Shown here piece by piece: positions 29,907 through 37,441 of a stretch of DNA of 64,000 nucleotides. Where the stretch lies: assembly GCF_022760805.1 (NCBI RefSeq), contig NZ_JAIVFL010000001.1, positions 3,720,001-3,784,000 of the forward strand. The letters run 5' to 3'. Positions within the stretch are counted from its first letter, which is position 1. Every line of letters starts with the position of its first letter. Below the pieces are notes generated by a model. It was not told where the DNA came from, made no database searches, and saw nothing but the letters and a program-made list of their open reading frames with translations. The translations under genes and the position numbers were made by a program. Source of the DNA: Candidatus Mycolicibacterium alkanivorans. GTDB taxonomy: Bacteria; Actinomycetota; Actinomycetes; Mycobacteriales; Mycobacteriaceae.

Positions 29907-30749
29907 GTGAGTCGGCTCTATGCGCTCGACCCGGCGATGCCGGTACTGCTACGACCCGACGGCGCGGTGCAGGTCGGCTGGAACCCGCGGCGCGCCGTCC
30001 TGGTCCATCCACCCGACGGGGTGACGCCGGTGGGACTGGCCGCCGTGCTGCGCGGGATGCAGGTTCCGACGGGCCTGGATGCGTTGCAGCGGCTGGCCGG
30101 CGCCCATGGACTGCACGACCCGTCGGCACTCGACGACATGCTCGCGGCGCTGGTGGCCGCCGGCGTGGTGCACCGCCGCACCCGTGCGGCCACACCGCGC
30201 GCCCTGTCGATCCGGGTGCACGGCACTGGTCCGCTGTCGGATCTGCTGCTCGACGCGCTGCGGTGTTCCGGAGCGCGGGTGGCGCACAGCAGCCACGCCA
30301 ACGCCGTCGTCTCCAGCTCCGGCGTCGACATGGTGGTGCTCTCTGACTATCTGGTGGTCGACCCGCGGCTGCTGCGCGACCTGCATGCCGTCGGTGTGCC
30401 GCACCTGCCGGTGCGGGTGCGTGACGGCACCGGCCTGGTGGGCCCGTTGGTGATTCCCGGGGTGACGAGCTGTCTGGCGTGCGCCGATCTGCACCGGGTC
30501 GACCGGGATGCCGCCTGGCCCGCGGTGGCCGCCCAGCTTCGCGACGTGATCGGATGCGCCGACCGGCCGACAGTGCTGGGCACCGCCGCGGTGGCGCTGG
30601 GCCAGCTGCAGCGCATCATCACCGCGGTGCGCGGCCCGGATGCGCCCGGCGCGCCGCCATCCACCCTCAACACCACGTTGGAAGTCGACGTGAGCAGGAA
30701 CACAATCCTGGCCCGTCGCTGGTCGCGGCATCCCCGCTGCCATTGCTGA
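29907..30749 (+). CDS. E1/ThiF-like protein with Zn-cysteine motifs (Rv3196-like)
   Basis: 280 residues from a GTG. The C-terminal half has features of cyclodehydratase-type E1-like proteins of TOMM systems: LVGPLVIPGVTSCLACADLHR and a C-terminal R-H-P-R-C-H-C, giving a CxxC...CxC zinc site. No adenylation-site Gly-rich loop is clear. There is no precursor peptide or YcaO gene nearby, so a housekeeping role is more likely than natural-product synthesis. It precedes the UbiB-like kinase gene. Confidence 0.7.
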   Translation: MSRLYALDPAMPVLLRPDGAVQVGWNPRRAVLVHPPDGVTPVGLAAVLRGMQVPTGLDALQRLAGAHGLHDPSALDDMLAALVAAGVVHRRTRAATPRALSIRVHGTGPLSDLLLDALRCSGARVAHSSHANAVVSSSGVDMVVLSDYLVVDPRLLRDLHAVGVPHLPVRVRDGTGLVGPLVIPGVTSCLACADLHRVDRDAAWPAVAAQLRDVIGCADRPTVLGTAAVALGQLQRIITAVRGPDAPGAPPSTLNTTLEVDVSRNTILARRWSRHPRCHC

Positions 30750-30792
30750 CATCGGCGGTTGCCGCGGTGGCGGTGTCGGGGATGATGGTGGA

Positions 30793-32118
30793 GTGGCTGA
30801 CATCAAGCGCGGGCGAGCCGCCCGCAACGCGAAGCTGGCCAGCATCCCGGCCGGCTTCGTGGGCAGGGCTGCGCTGGGCTTCGGAAAACGGCTGACCGGA
30901 AAGTCGCGGGACGAGGTCAACGCCGAGCTGATGGAGAAGGCCGCCAATCAGTTGTTCTCCGTCCTGGGCGAGCTCAAGGGCGGCGCGATGAAGGTCGGCC
31001 AGGCGCTGTCGGTGATGGAGGCTGCCGTCCCCGAAGAGTTCGGCGAGCCCTACCGCGAGGCGCTGACCAAGCTTCAGAAGGACGCCCCACCGCTGCCCGC
31101 GGCCAAGGTGCACCGGGTGCTCGACGGCCAGCTGGGCACCAAGTGGCGCACCCGGTTCAGTTCCTTCGACGACCAGCCGGTGGCCTCGGCCAGCATCGGC
31201 CAGGTGCACCGGGCGGTGTGGCACGACGGCCGCGACGTCGCGGTCAAGATCCAGTACCCGGGCGCCGACGAGGCGCTGCGCGCCGACCTCAAGACCATGC
31301 AGCGCATGGTCAGCGTGTTCAAGCAGCTCTCCCCTGGTGCCGACGTCCGGGGTGTGGTCGACGAATTGATCGAGCGCACCGAGATGGAGCTGGACTACCG
31401 GTTGGAGGCCGAGAACCAGCGCGCCTTCGCCAAGGCCTACGCCGGTGATCCGCATTTCCTGGTGCCGCACGTGGTGGCGAGTTCACCGAAGGTGATGATC
31501 ACCGACTGGACCGACGGCGTGCCGATGGCCCAGATCATCCGCTCGGGCACGGTCGATCAGCGAGACCTATGCGGCACAAGGCTTCTCGAGTTGACGTTCG
31601 GCGCCCCGGCGCGGGTCGGGATGATGCACGGGGATGCCCACCCCGGCAACTTCATGCTCCTCGACGACGGCCGGATGGCCGTGATCGACTTCGGCGCGGT
31701 GGCCCCGCTGCCCGACGGGCTGCCGGTCGAGCTCGGGATGATCATCCGGCTGGCCCGCGACAAGAACTACGACCTGCTGCTGCCGACCATGGAGAAGGTG
31801 GGCTTCATCCAGAAAGGCGAGCAGGTGCCGCCCAAGGAGATCGACGACATGCTGCGCCAGTACGTCGAGCCGATCCAGGTCGAGGTCTTCCACTACACCC
31901 GCAAATGGCTGCAGAAGATGGCCGCGGTCAACATGTCCGGCTCGGTGGAGCAGATCAAGACGGCGCGGCAGATGGATCTGCCTGCCAAGCTGGCGATGCC
32001 GCTGCGGGTGATCGCCTCGATCGTGGCGATCTCGGCGCAGCTCGACGCGCACGTGCCGGTGCGGGCATTGGCCGAGCAGCTGATCCCCGGCTTCGCCGAA
32101 CCCGAACCCGTGCACTGA
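30793..32118 (+). CDS. ABC1/UbiB-family atypical kinase (Rv3197-like)
   Basis: 441 residues from GTG 30793. Hallmarks of the family are present: the KxGQ motif in GGAMKVGQALS, the Ala-rich nucleotide loop ASASIGQVHRA, Lys in VAVKIQYPG, the catalytic HGDAHPGN and metal-binding DFG. In other bacteria such proteins support quinone biosynthesis or lipid-related functions. The neighbour whiB7 and reports on Rv3197 suggest a link to macrolide tolerance, but that is context. It converges with whiB7. Confidence 0.88.
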   Translation: MADIKRGRAARNAKLASIPAGFVGRAALGFGKRLTGKSRDEVNAELMEKAANQLFSVLGELKGGAMKVGQALSVMEAAVPEEFGEPYREALTKLQKDAPPLPAAKVHRVLDGQLGTKWRTRFSSFDDQPVASASIGQVHRAVWHDGRDVAVKIQYPGADEALRADLKTMQRMVSVFKQLSPGADVRGVVDELIERTEMELDYRLEAENQRAFAKAYAGDPHFLVPHVVASSPKVMITDWTDGVPMAQIIRSGTVDQRDLCGTRLLELTFGAPARVGMMHGDAHPGNFMLLDDGRMAVIDFGAVAPLPDGLPVELGMIIRLARDKNYDLLLPTMEKVGFIQKGEQVPPKEIDDMLRQYVEPIQVEVFHYTRKWLQKMAAVNMSGSVEQIKTARQMDLPAKLAMPLRVIASIVAISAQLDAHVPVRALAEQLIPGFAEPEPVH

Positions 32119-32143
32119 CGGGCCCGGATCCGGCGGGGACTGC

Positions 32144-32413
32144 CTAGGCTGCGATCGCGTCCTTACGGGGACGGCCCCGCGGGCGCTTGCGCGCCACCAC
32201 GGTGCCGCGTTCGACAATCTCGCCGCCCCAAACGCCCCACGGCTCACCGCGATCCAATGCGGCGGCAAGACATTGCCGGCGGATCGGGCATTGCCCGCAG
32301 AGCACCTTGGCGCGCTCGAGGTCGACGGGGCTTTGAGCGAACCACAGGTCGGGGTCTCCGACGTGGCACGGCAACACCGGCAGTTTTTCCTTTCGGACTG
32401 TCAGTGCCGACAT
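32144..32413 (-). CDS. whiB7: WhiB7 redox/antibiotic-stress transcription factor
   Basis: 89 residues. [4Fe-4S] ligands are Cys 16, 39, 42 and 48 (C-x22-C-x2-C-x5-C), the beta-turn G-V-W-G-G is at 60-64 after EPW, and a C-terminal AT-hook RGRPRK is at 79-84, which is specific to WhiB7. It binds the primary sigma factor and activates intrinsic antibiotic-resistance genes. It is preceded by a leader with a 52-codon ORF, an attenuator and an AT-rich promoter element, annotated separately. Confidence 0.95.
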   Translation of the reverse strand: MSALTVRKEKLPVLPCHVGDPDLWFAQSPVDLERAKVLCGQCPIRRQCLAAALDRGEPWGVWGGEIVERGTVVARKRPRGRPRKDAIAA

Positions 32414-32480
32414 GTCCGTTCACCTGCTTCCTGGTCGTGTCGCTTACGTATCTCTTCTTCGGATCCGGACCAGGAGTCTT

Positions 32481-32525
32481 GGGGAAAACTACGGCCACGG
32501 ATCCTTTGACTTCGGGTCCGTGGCC
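32481..32525 (-). terminator. whiB7 leader attenuator (Rho-independent)
   Basis: On the minus strand the arms GGCCACGGA (32517-32525) and TCCGTGGCC (32493-32501) pair perfectly and extend by three further pairs, with a 9-base loop. GTAGTTTTCCCC follows. It sits between the leader ORF stop and the whiB7 start. An upstream copy of GTCCGTGG inside the leader ORF (32566-32573) can pair with the first arm and act as antiterminator. Confidence 0.85.
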
Positions 32526-32548
32526 AGTGGCTGTGTCTGGGAGCTTTC

Positions 32549-32707
32549 CTAGATGAAGCTCCTGTCCACGGACGCGAGGGTCGGGGCGGCGTTGGCGCGA
32601 CGCTTGCGCTGGGCCGCCGCGGCGGCGTGGGCCGCCACGATGGCGCGGAGGGTCCACGCGCGATGCACCATGCCAGCTACGCCGTTGTCACCGGTGTAGA
32701 TGTCCAT
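32549..32707 (-). CDS. WhiB7 leader peptide (uORF)
   Basis: A 52-residue upstream ORF with a strong GAGGAGGG ribosome-binding site 7 bases before its ATG. It begins MDIYTGDN, has an Ala-rich basic middle (IVAAHAAAAAQRKRR) and ends RSFI. The stop lies within a small hairpin (GGAGCTT/AAGCTCC), 24 bases before the attenuator stem. By analogy with characterised whiB7 leaders, slow translation here by antibiotic-stalled ribosomes favours the antiterminator and lets whiB7 be transcribed. Confidence 0.85.
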   Translation of the reverse strand: MDIYTGDNGVAGMVHRAWTLRAIVAAHAAAAAQRKRRANAAPTLASVDRSFI

Positions 32708-32770
32708 CGTTCGACCCTCCTCTCATCACGTCGCCTGCGAGCCATCGATCGGCGCAGGATTACGCTCCCG

Positions 32771-32809
32771 AGGCTAGAACCTACACGATTTCGCCACAAG
32801 CGATTTTCT
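32771..32809 (-). promoter_or_regulatory. candidate whiB7 promoter with AT-rich element
   Basis: On the minus strand AGAAAATCG (32801-32809) precedes TTGTGG (32794-32799, -35 candidate), then 17 bases and TAGCCT (32771-32776, -10 candidate). An AT-rich block just before the -35 is what the WhiB7 AT-hook is known to bind for autoactivation. The exact -10 is uncertain. Confidence 0.55.
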
Positions 32810-32925
32810 GACCAGGGCTTTGCCGCGGGAAACATGCGTCGGCGCACGCACCACGATTGGGGGTCTCGCGCTTTGGCGGGGTCCCCCGAACGCCGCTCCC
32901 CGCAGCGGGGCTGACAAACCGTAAC

Positions 32926-33041
32926 CGGGTCGACACGGTCACGGTGTCGGGCGATCCGAAGTTCGAGGAGAAGTTGGTCGATGTCGTTCGGTGCCCGACC
33001 TGATCGCCTCCGTCCAGGAGCACATCGACACTGTCAGCTAA
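32926..33041 (+). pseudogene. IS630-type transposase relic
   Basis: Two fragments in different frames. One reads V-T-V-S-G-D-P-K-F-E-E-K-L-V-D-V-V, like the region just before the DEK motif of IS630-family transposases. The other reads V-P-D-L-I-A-S-V-Q-E-H-I-D-T-V, like their C-terminus. About 200 codons between them are missing. No terminal inverted repeats were recognised. The adjoining 32810-32925 holds no gene that I can support. Confidence 0.6.
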
Positions 33042-33065
33042 TTGAGGGACACACCACTGGTGCCA

Positions 33066-33399
33066 CGGCTCAGATAACCCTGCCTGGAAACCCGGTCAAC
33101 GCTGTTGGCGAGTTCCCGACAGTCGGCGCCCAGGCGCCCGAATTCAGCCTCACCGGCACCGGCCTCGGTGACGTCACCAAGACGGACAGTTCGCCGGAAA
33201 GGCATTGGTGCTCAACATCTTTCCGACCGTCTACACCGCGGTCTGCGCCACCAGCGTGCGGACGTTCAACGAGTGCGCCGCGGCCACCGGTGTACTGCGA
33301 GGGCATCGAGAACGTCGTCTCGGCGTCGGCCTTCCGCAGCAGCTTCGACGAGGATGAGCTGCTGATCAATTCGCCGATGCTGCCCAAACTGGTGAAGGC
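33066..33399 (+). pseudogene. tpx: decayed thiol peroxidase
   Basis: The first frame gives A-Q-I-T-L-P-G-N followed by VGEFPTVGAQAPEFSLTGTGL, the Tpx N-terminus. After about 45 codons the reading shifts to F-A-G-K-A-L-V-L-N-I-F-P-T-V-Y-T-A-V-C-A-T-S-V-R-T-F-N-E, which holds the peroxidatic Cys region. Another break, with about 25 codons lost, leads to EGIENVVSASAFRSSFDED. The C-terminal third is absent. No start codon is intact. A functional copy must be elsewhere if the organism has Tpx activity. Confidence 0.8.
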
Positions 33400-33404
33400 A
33401 TTAG

Positions 33405-35501
33405 CTATTGGCGGGCGCGCACCAGGTCGAGCACGTCGGGCCCGAACTGTTCGAGCTTGCGCGCACCGATACCCGGAATCGCGACCAGCGCGGCGTCGTC
33501 GGTGGGCAGTGACTCCGCGATGGCGATCAGCGTGTTGTCGGTGAACACCACGTAGGCGGGCACTTTCAACTCCTTGGCGACCCGCAGCCGCCAGTCCTTG
33601 AGCTGAGCCAGCAGTTCGTCGTCGATATCCACCGAGCAGGATTCGCAGCGGCGCAACATGATTGCCGGTGGCGTGCTCAGCACGGCGTTGCAGACCCGGC
33701 AGCGGGGGGTGGCACCGCGTTGGCGGCGCGGCTTGTTCGGCGTCGGCTCGGCCCGGGTCTGCGGGGCGATGCCGTTGAGGAACCGCGACGGCCGGCGGCC
33801 CTGCCGACCACCCGGCGCGCGAGCCAGCGCCCAGCTGAGCTCTAAATGCGTTCGCGCCCTGGTGATTCCGACATAGAGGAGCCGACGCTCCTCCTCCACC
33901 GCCTCACTGTCCGGGCCGTGGGCCAGGGCATGCGAGATCGGTAGGGTGCCGTCGGCGAGCCCGACGAGGAACACCGCATCCCACTCCAGACCTTTGGCCG
34001 CGTGCAGCGAGGCCAGGGCGACGCCCTGTACCACCGGTGGGTGGCGGGCGTCGGCGCGCAACCGCAACTCGGCCATCAACGACGGCAGGTCCAACTGCGG
34101 GCGGGCGGCCACCTCGTCGTCGACCAACTCGGCCAGCGCCGTCAACGCCTCCCAGCGTTCCCGCGCCTTGGTGCCCTGCGGTGGCTCGGCGGTCAAACCC
34201 AGCGGCTCCAGCACGGCGCGCACAGTCTCCGGCAATTCCCCTTGGGCGCCTCGCTCCGCCGCGCGCTGCAACGCCACCAGCGACTGCCGGATCTCCTGGC
34301 GGCTGAAGAACCCCTCCCCGCCGCGCACCTGGAACGGGATGCCGGCTTCGGTGAGCGCCTCCTCGTAGACCTCGGACTGGGCGTTGATGCGGTAGAGGAC
34401 CGCGATTTCGGCTGGGGCCGTTCCGGATTCGATGAGCCGCTTGATGGAGCGGGCCACCGTGGCGGCCTCGGCGACCTCGTCGGGGTGCTCGTGGAAGGTG
34501 GGTGACGGGCCTGCCGGACGCTGCCCGACCAGGTGCAGCTTGCTGCCGGCCATCCGGCCGCGCGCGGCGGCGATGACCTGGTTGGCCAGCGACACCACCT
34601 GCGGGGTGGAGCGGTAGTCGCGTTCCAGGCGAACCACCGTCGCGTCGGGAAAGCGCCGGGAGAAGTCGAGCAGGTAGCGCGGTGAGGCCCCGGTGAACGA
34701 GTAGATGGTCTGGTTGGCATCTCCGACGACGGTCAGGTCGTCCCGGTCACCCAGCCATGCGCCGAGCACCCGCTGCTGCAGTGGGGTGACGTCCTGGTAT
34801 TCGTCGACCACGAAGCAGCGGTAGCGGCCGCGGAACTCCTCGGCCACCGCCGGGTCGTTCTCGATGGCGGCCGCGGTGTGCAGCAGCAGGTCGTCGAAGT
34901 CCAGCAGCGCGATGCCGTCGCGGTTGGCTTTCAGCTTCTCGTAGCCGGCGTACACGGCGGCCACCTTCTCGGCGTCCAGGGGGATGTCGCGGCTGGCCTC
35001 CGCCACCGCCGCGCCGTAGCCCTCCGGGCTGATCAACGAGGCTTTGGCCCATTCGATCTCGCCGGCGAGGTCGCGCACGTTTTCCGTGCTGACCTGCAAC
35101 CGGGCGCGGTTGGCCGCCTGGGCGACGACGGCGAACTTGGTGTCCAGCAGCTGCCAGCCGGTGTCGCCCACCACCCGCGGCCAGAAATAGTGCAGTTGTC
35201 GGCGCGCGGCGGCGTGGAACGTCAGCGCCTGCACCGACCCGACACCGGCGCCGGCGTCCATCGCGCGCAGGCGGGCGCGCATCTCCCCCGCCGCCCGCGA
35301 GGTGAACGTGACGGCCAGCACCTGCCCAGCGGCGACGTGGCCATTGGCCACCAGGTGCGCGATGCGATGGGTGATGGTGCGGGTTTTGCCGGTGCCTGCG
35401 CCAGCCAGCACGCACAACGGCCCCCGCGCGGCCAGCACGGCTTCGCGCTGCTCGTCGTCCAGGCCGGTCAGTTGGTCCACGATCGCCGGCATGGCGTCCA
35501 T
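33405..35501 (-). CDS. uvrD2: ATP-dependent DNA helicase UvrD2
   Basis: Superfamily 1 3'-5' helicase, 698 residues from ATG 35501. Walker A GAGTGKT is at 34-40, motif II is VDEYQD, motif [16 protein letters not shown], motif VI VGITRAR. Near the C-terminus a tetracysteine C-x2-C-x14-C-x2-C is followed by an HRDC domain ([21 protein letters not shown]), the arrangement that defines mycobacterial UvrD2. ATG 35492 and an upstream GTG/ATG are alternative starts. The gene is divergent from the mycoredoxin gene. Confidence 0.95.
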   Translation of the reverse strand: MDAMPAIVDQLTGLDDEQREAVLAARGPLCVLAGAGTGKTRTITHRIAHLVANGHVAAGQVLAVTFTSRAAGEMRARLRAMDAGAGVGSVQALTFHAAARRQLHYFWPRVVGDTGWQLLDTKFAVVAQAANRARLQVSTENVRDLAGEIEWAKASLISPEGYGAAVAEASRDIPLDAEKVAAVYAGYEKLKANRDGIALLDFDDLLLHTAAAIENDPAVAEEFRGRYRCFVVDEYQDVTPLQQRVLGAWLGDRDDLTVVGDANQTIYSFTGASPRYLLDFSRRFPDATVVRLERDYRSTPQVVSLANQVIAAARGRMAGSKLHLVGQRPAGPSPTFHEHPDEVAEAATVARSIKRLIESGTAPAEIAVLYRINAQSEVYEEALTEAGIPFQVRGGEGFFSRQEIRQSLVALQRAAERGAQGELPETVRAVLEPLGLTAEPPQGTKARERWEALTALAELVDDEVAARPQLDLPSLMAELRLRADARHPPVVQGVALASLHAAKGLEWDAVFLVGLADGTLPISHALAHGPDSEAVEEERRLLYVGITRARTHLELSWALARAPGGRQGRRPSRFLNGIAPQTRAEPTPNKPRRQRGATPRCRVCNAVLSTPPAIMLRRCESCSVDIDDELLAQLKDWRLRVAKELKVPAYVVFTDNTLIAIAESLPTDDAALVAIPGIGARKLEQFGPDVLDLVRARQ

Positions 35502-35554
35502 CTTGTCAGGGGGTGGCGACAATTCCCGGTGGCGCTCCGATAAGTTCGGGTCTC

Positions 35555-35806
35555 ATGAGTGGCAACGATCCCCAGCTCACCATGTACAGCACCGTGTGGT
35601 GCGGCTACTGCAAGCGACTGAAGACCGCACTGAAATCGGCGGGGATCTCCTTCGCTGAGGTTGACATCGAGCACGACCCGGCTGCGGCCAGGTTCGTGAT
35701 GTCGGTCAACAACGGCGACCAGACCGTGCCGACGGTGAAGTTCGCCGACGGTTCGGCGCTGACCAATCCGAGCCTCAAAGAGGTCCAGGCCAAGCTGGCC
35801 TCCTGA
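35555..35806 (+). CDS. mrx1: mycoredoxin (glutaredoxin-like)
   Basis: 83-residue thioredoxin-fold protein with the active site W-C-G-Y-C (Cys 16 and 19) and the T-V-P-T cis-proline segment. Equivalent to Rv3198A/Mrx1, which reduces mycothiol-mixed disulfides. The start ATG is 53 bases from that of uvrD2 on the opposite strand, so the two share a short divergent promoter region. Confidence 0.92.
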   Translation: MSGNDPQLTMYSTVWCGYCKRLKTALKSAGISFAEVDIEHDPAAARFVMSVNNGDQTVPTVKFADGSALTNPSLKEVQAKLAS

Positions 35807-35905
35807 GGCCTGCGCCGAAATCGACGAAACGCCGCGGTGGTCTCGCTCTTTCGCGGCTGCTTGTCGGTTTGGGCACGGATGTTGCCCAGACGGAAGGTCA
35901 CCGGG

Positions 35906-36979
35906 TCAGTCCCCGACGGTGCGGACGTAGAGCAGCCGGTCGGTGCTTTCCAGGGCGTCGGCGTCGGGGTCGTCGACCCGCAGCAGCTTGCCCTCGCGGA
36001 CCACGCCGAGAACCAGATCGGGAAGGTGTCGCGGCGATCCGCCGACCTCCTTGGTCTCGACCTCCCGCTCGGCGATCGCGAAGCCGGCATCCGGGGTCAG
36101 CAGGTCCTCGATCATCTCCACGACGCTGGGCGTGGAGGTGGCGATGCCGAGCAGACGCCCGGCGGTCTCCGAGGACACCACCACTGAGTCCGCGCCGGAT
36201 TGCCGCAGCAGATGCTGGTTCTCGGCCTCGCGGACCGAGGCGATGATCTTGGCCTTCGGCGACAGCTCACGCGCGGTGAGGGTGACCAGGACGGCGGTCG
36301 GGTCGCTGTTGGTGGCCACGATGATCGAGTTGGCGTGCTGGGCGCCGGCCAGCCGAAGCACGTCGGACTTGTTGGCGTCACCGCGGACGGTGACCAGCCC
36401 GGCGGCGCTGGCCCGGTCCAGGGAGGCCTGGTCGGTGTCGACGACGACGATGTCGGCCGGGGCGGCGCCGTCACCGATCATCGCGGCCACTGCCGTCCTG
36501 CCCTTCGTGCCGTACCCGATGACGACGGTGTGGTTGCGCACGCTGTTCCTCCAACGCTGGATCTTGAGAGCCTGGCGCGACGCGGTGGTCAGCGTCTCCA
36601 CGGTGGTGCCGACCAGAACGATCAGGAACGCCACCCGTAGTGGCGTGATGACCAGGACGTTGATCAGGCGCGCCGTCTCTGTGTACGGCGTGATGTCGCC
36701 GTAGCCGGTGGTCGACAGGGACACCGTGGCGTAATAGAAGCAGTCCAGGAACGTCAGCGGGGTTTCGCGGACATCGCGGTAGCCGTCGCGGTCGAGGTAG
36801 ACGATGAGGACCGCGGCGAACAGCGCCGCCAACGCGTAGAACAGCCGGCGCGCGATGCGCCTGCCGGGGCTGACGAACTTCTCGGGGATGTGGAGGTAGT
36901 CGACGAGCGCGCTGTCCGGCTTGGCCGCCAGGTTCTCGTCGATCGCTTCGAGCCTGCGCCGCAACCTACCTTTGGCCAC
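35906..36979 (-). CDS. kch: potassium channel with RCK/TrkA-N domain
   Basis: 357 residues: two transmembrane helices flanking a pore with the selectivity filter T-G-Y-G-D (91-95), then a cytoplasmic RCK domain beginning VVIGYGTKGR with Asp-ending beta-2 VVVDTD, and a C-terminal TrkA-C-like part. Equivalent to Rv3200c. It would gate K+ flux in response to a ligand, perhaps NAD(H). In M. tuberculosis nudC lies between the mycoredoxin and this gene; here there are only 99 bases. Confidence 0.9.
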   Translation of the reverse strand: MAKGRLRRRLEAIDENLAAKPDSALVDYLHIPEKFVSPGRRIARRLFYALAALFAAVLIVYLDRDGYRDVRETPLTFLDCFYYATVSLSTTGYGDITPYTETARLINVLVITPLRVAFLIVLVGTTVETLTTASRQALKIQRWRNSVRNHTVVIGYGTKGRTAVAAMIGDGAAPADIVVVDTDQASLDRASAAGLVTVRGDANKSDVLRLAGAQHANSIIVATNSDPTAVLVTLTARELSPKAKIIASVREAENQHLLRQSGADSVVVSSETAGRLLGIATSTPSVVEMIEDLLTPDAGFAIAEREVETKEVGGSPRHLPDLVLGVVREGKLLRVDDPDADALESTDRLLYVRTVGD

Positions 36980-37036
36980 TTGACTCCGTCAGCCAACCGT
37001 TGCGCCCGGGAACCACCACACGAGCATTATGTACCC

Positions 37037-37441
37037 ATGGCGACAACGACAGCTGAACCCGCACGCACCAACAGCCAGCTTCCCGCATACCGAACGGCGG
37101 CGATGCTGATCGGTATCGGGGTGGGCCACTTCGTGGCGCCCAAGCCGTTCGACACGATCGTACCGGCCGAACTGCCCGGGGACGCGCGGTACTACACCTA
37201 CGCGTCAGGCGTCGCCGAGGTGGGCATCGGCATGATGCTCCTGGTACCGCGCACCCGGCGCGCCGGTGCGCTGGCCGCGGTCCTGCTCTACCTGGCGGTG
37301 TTCCCGGCCAACGTCAACATGGTGCGGCTGTGGTGGGACAAGCCGTGGCCGATGAAGATCGCCGCACTGGCCCGGCTGCCGTTCCAGCTGCCGATGATCA
37401 CTCAGGCGATCGCCATCAGGCGCAACGCTCCGCGTTACTAG
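37037..37441 (+). CDS. DoxX-like membrane protein
   Basis: 134 residues with four predicted hydrophobic segments; phrases such as GVGHFVAPKPFDTIVP and ASGVAEVGIGMMLLVPRTRRAGA are typical of DoxX/YphA-like small membrane proteins. The function is unknown. The 3' end overlaps the convergent adnB by 26 bases. Confidence 0.7.
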   Translation: MATTTAEPARTNSQLPAYRTAAMLIGIGVGHFVAPKPFDTIVPAELPGDARYYTYASGVAEVGIGMMLLVPRTRRAGALAAVLLYLAVFPANVNMVRLWWDKPWPMKIAALARLPFQLPMITQAIAIRRNAPRY

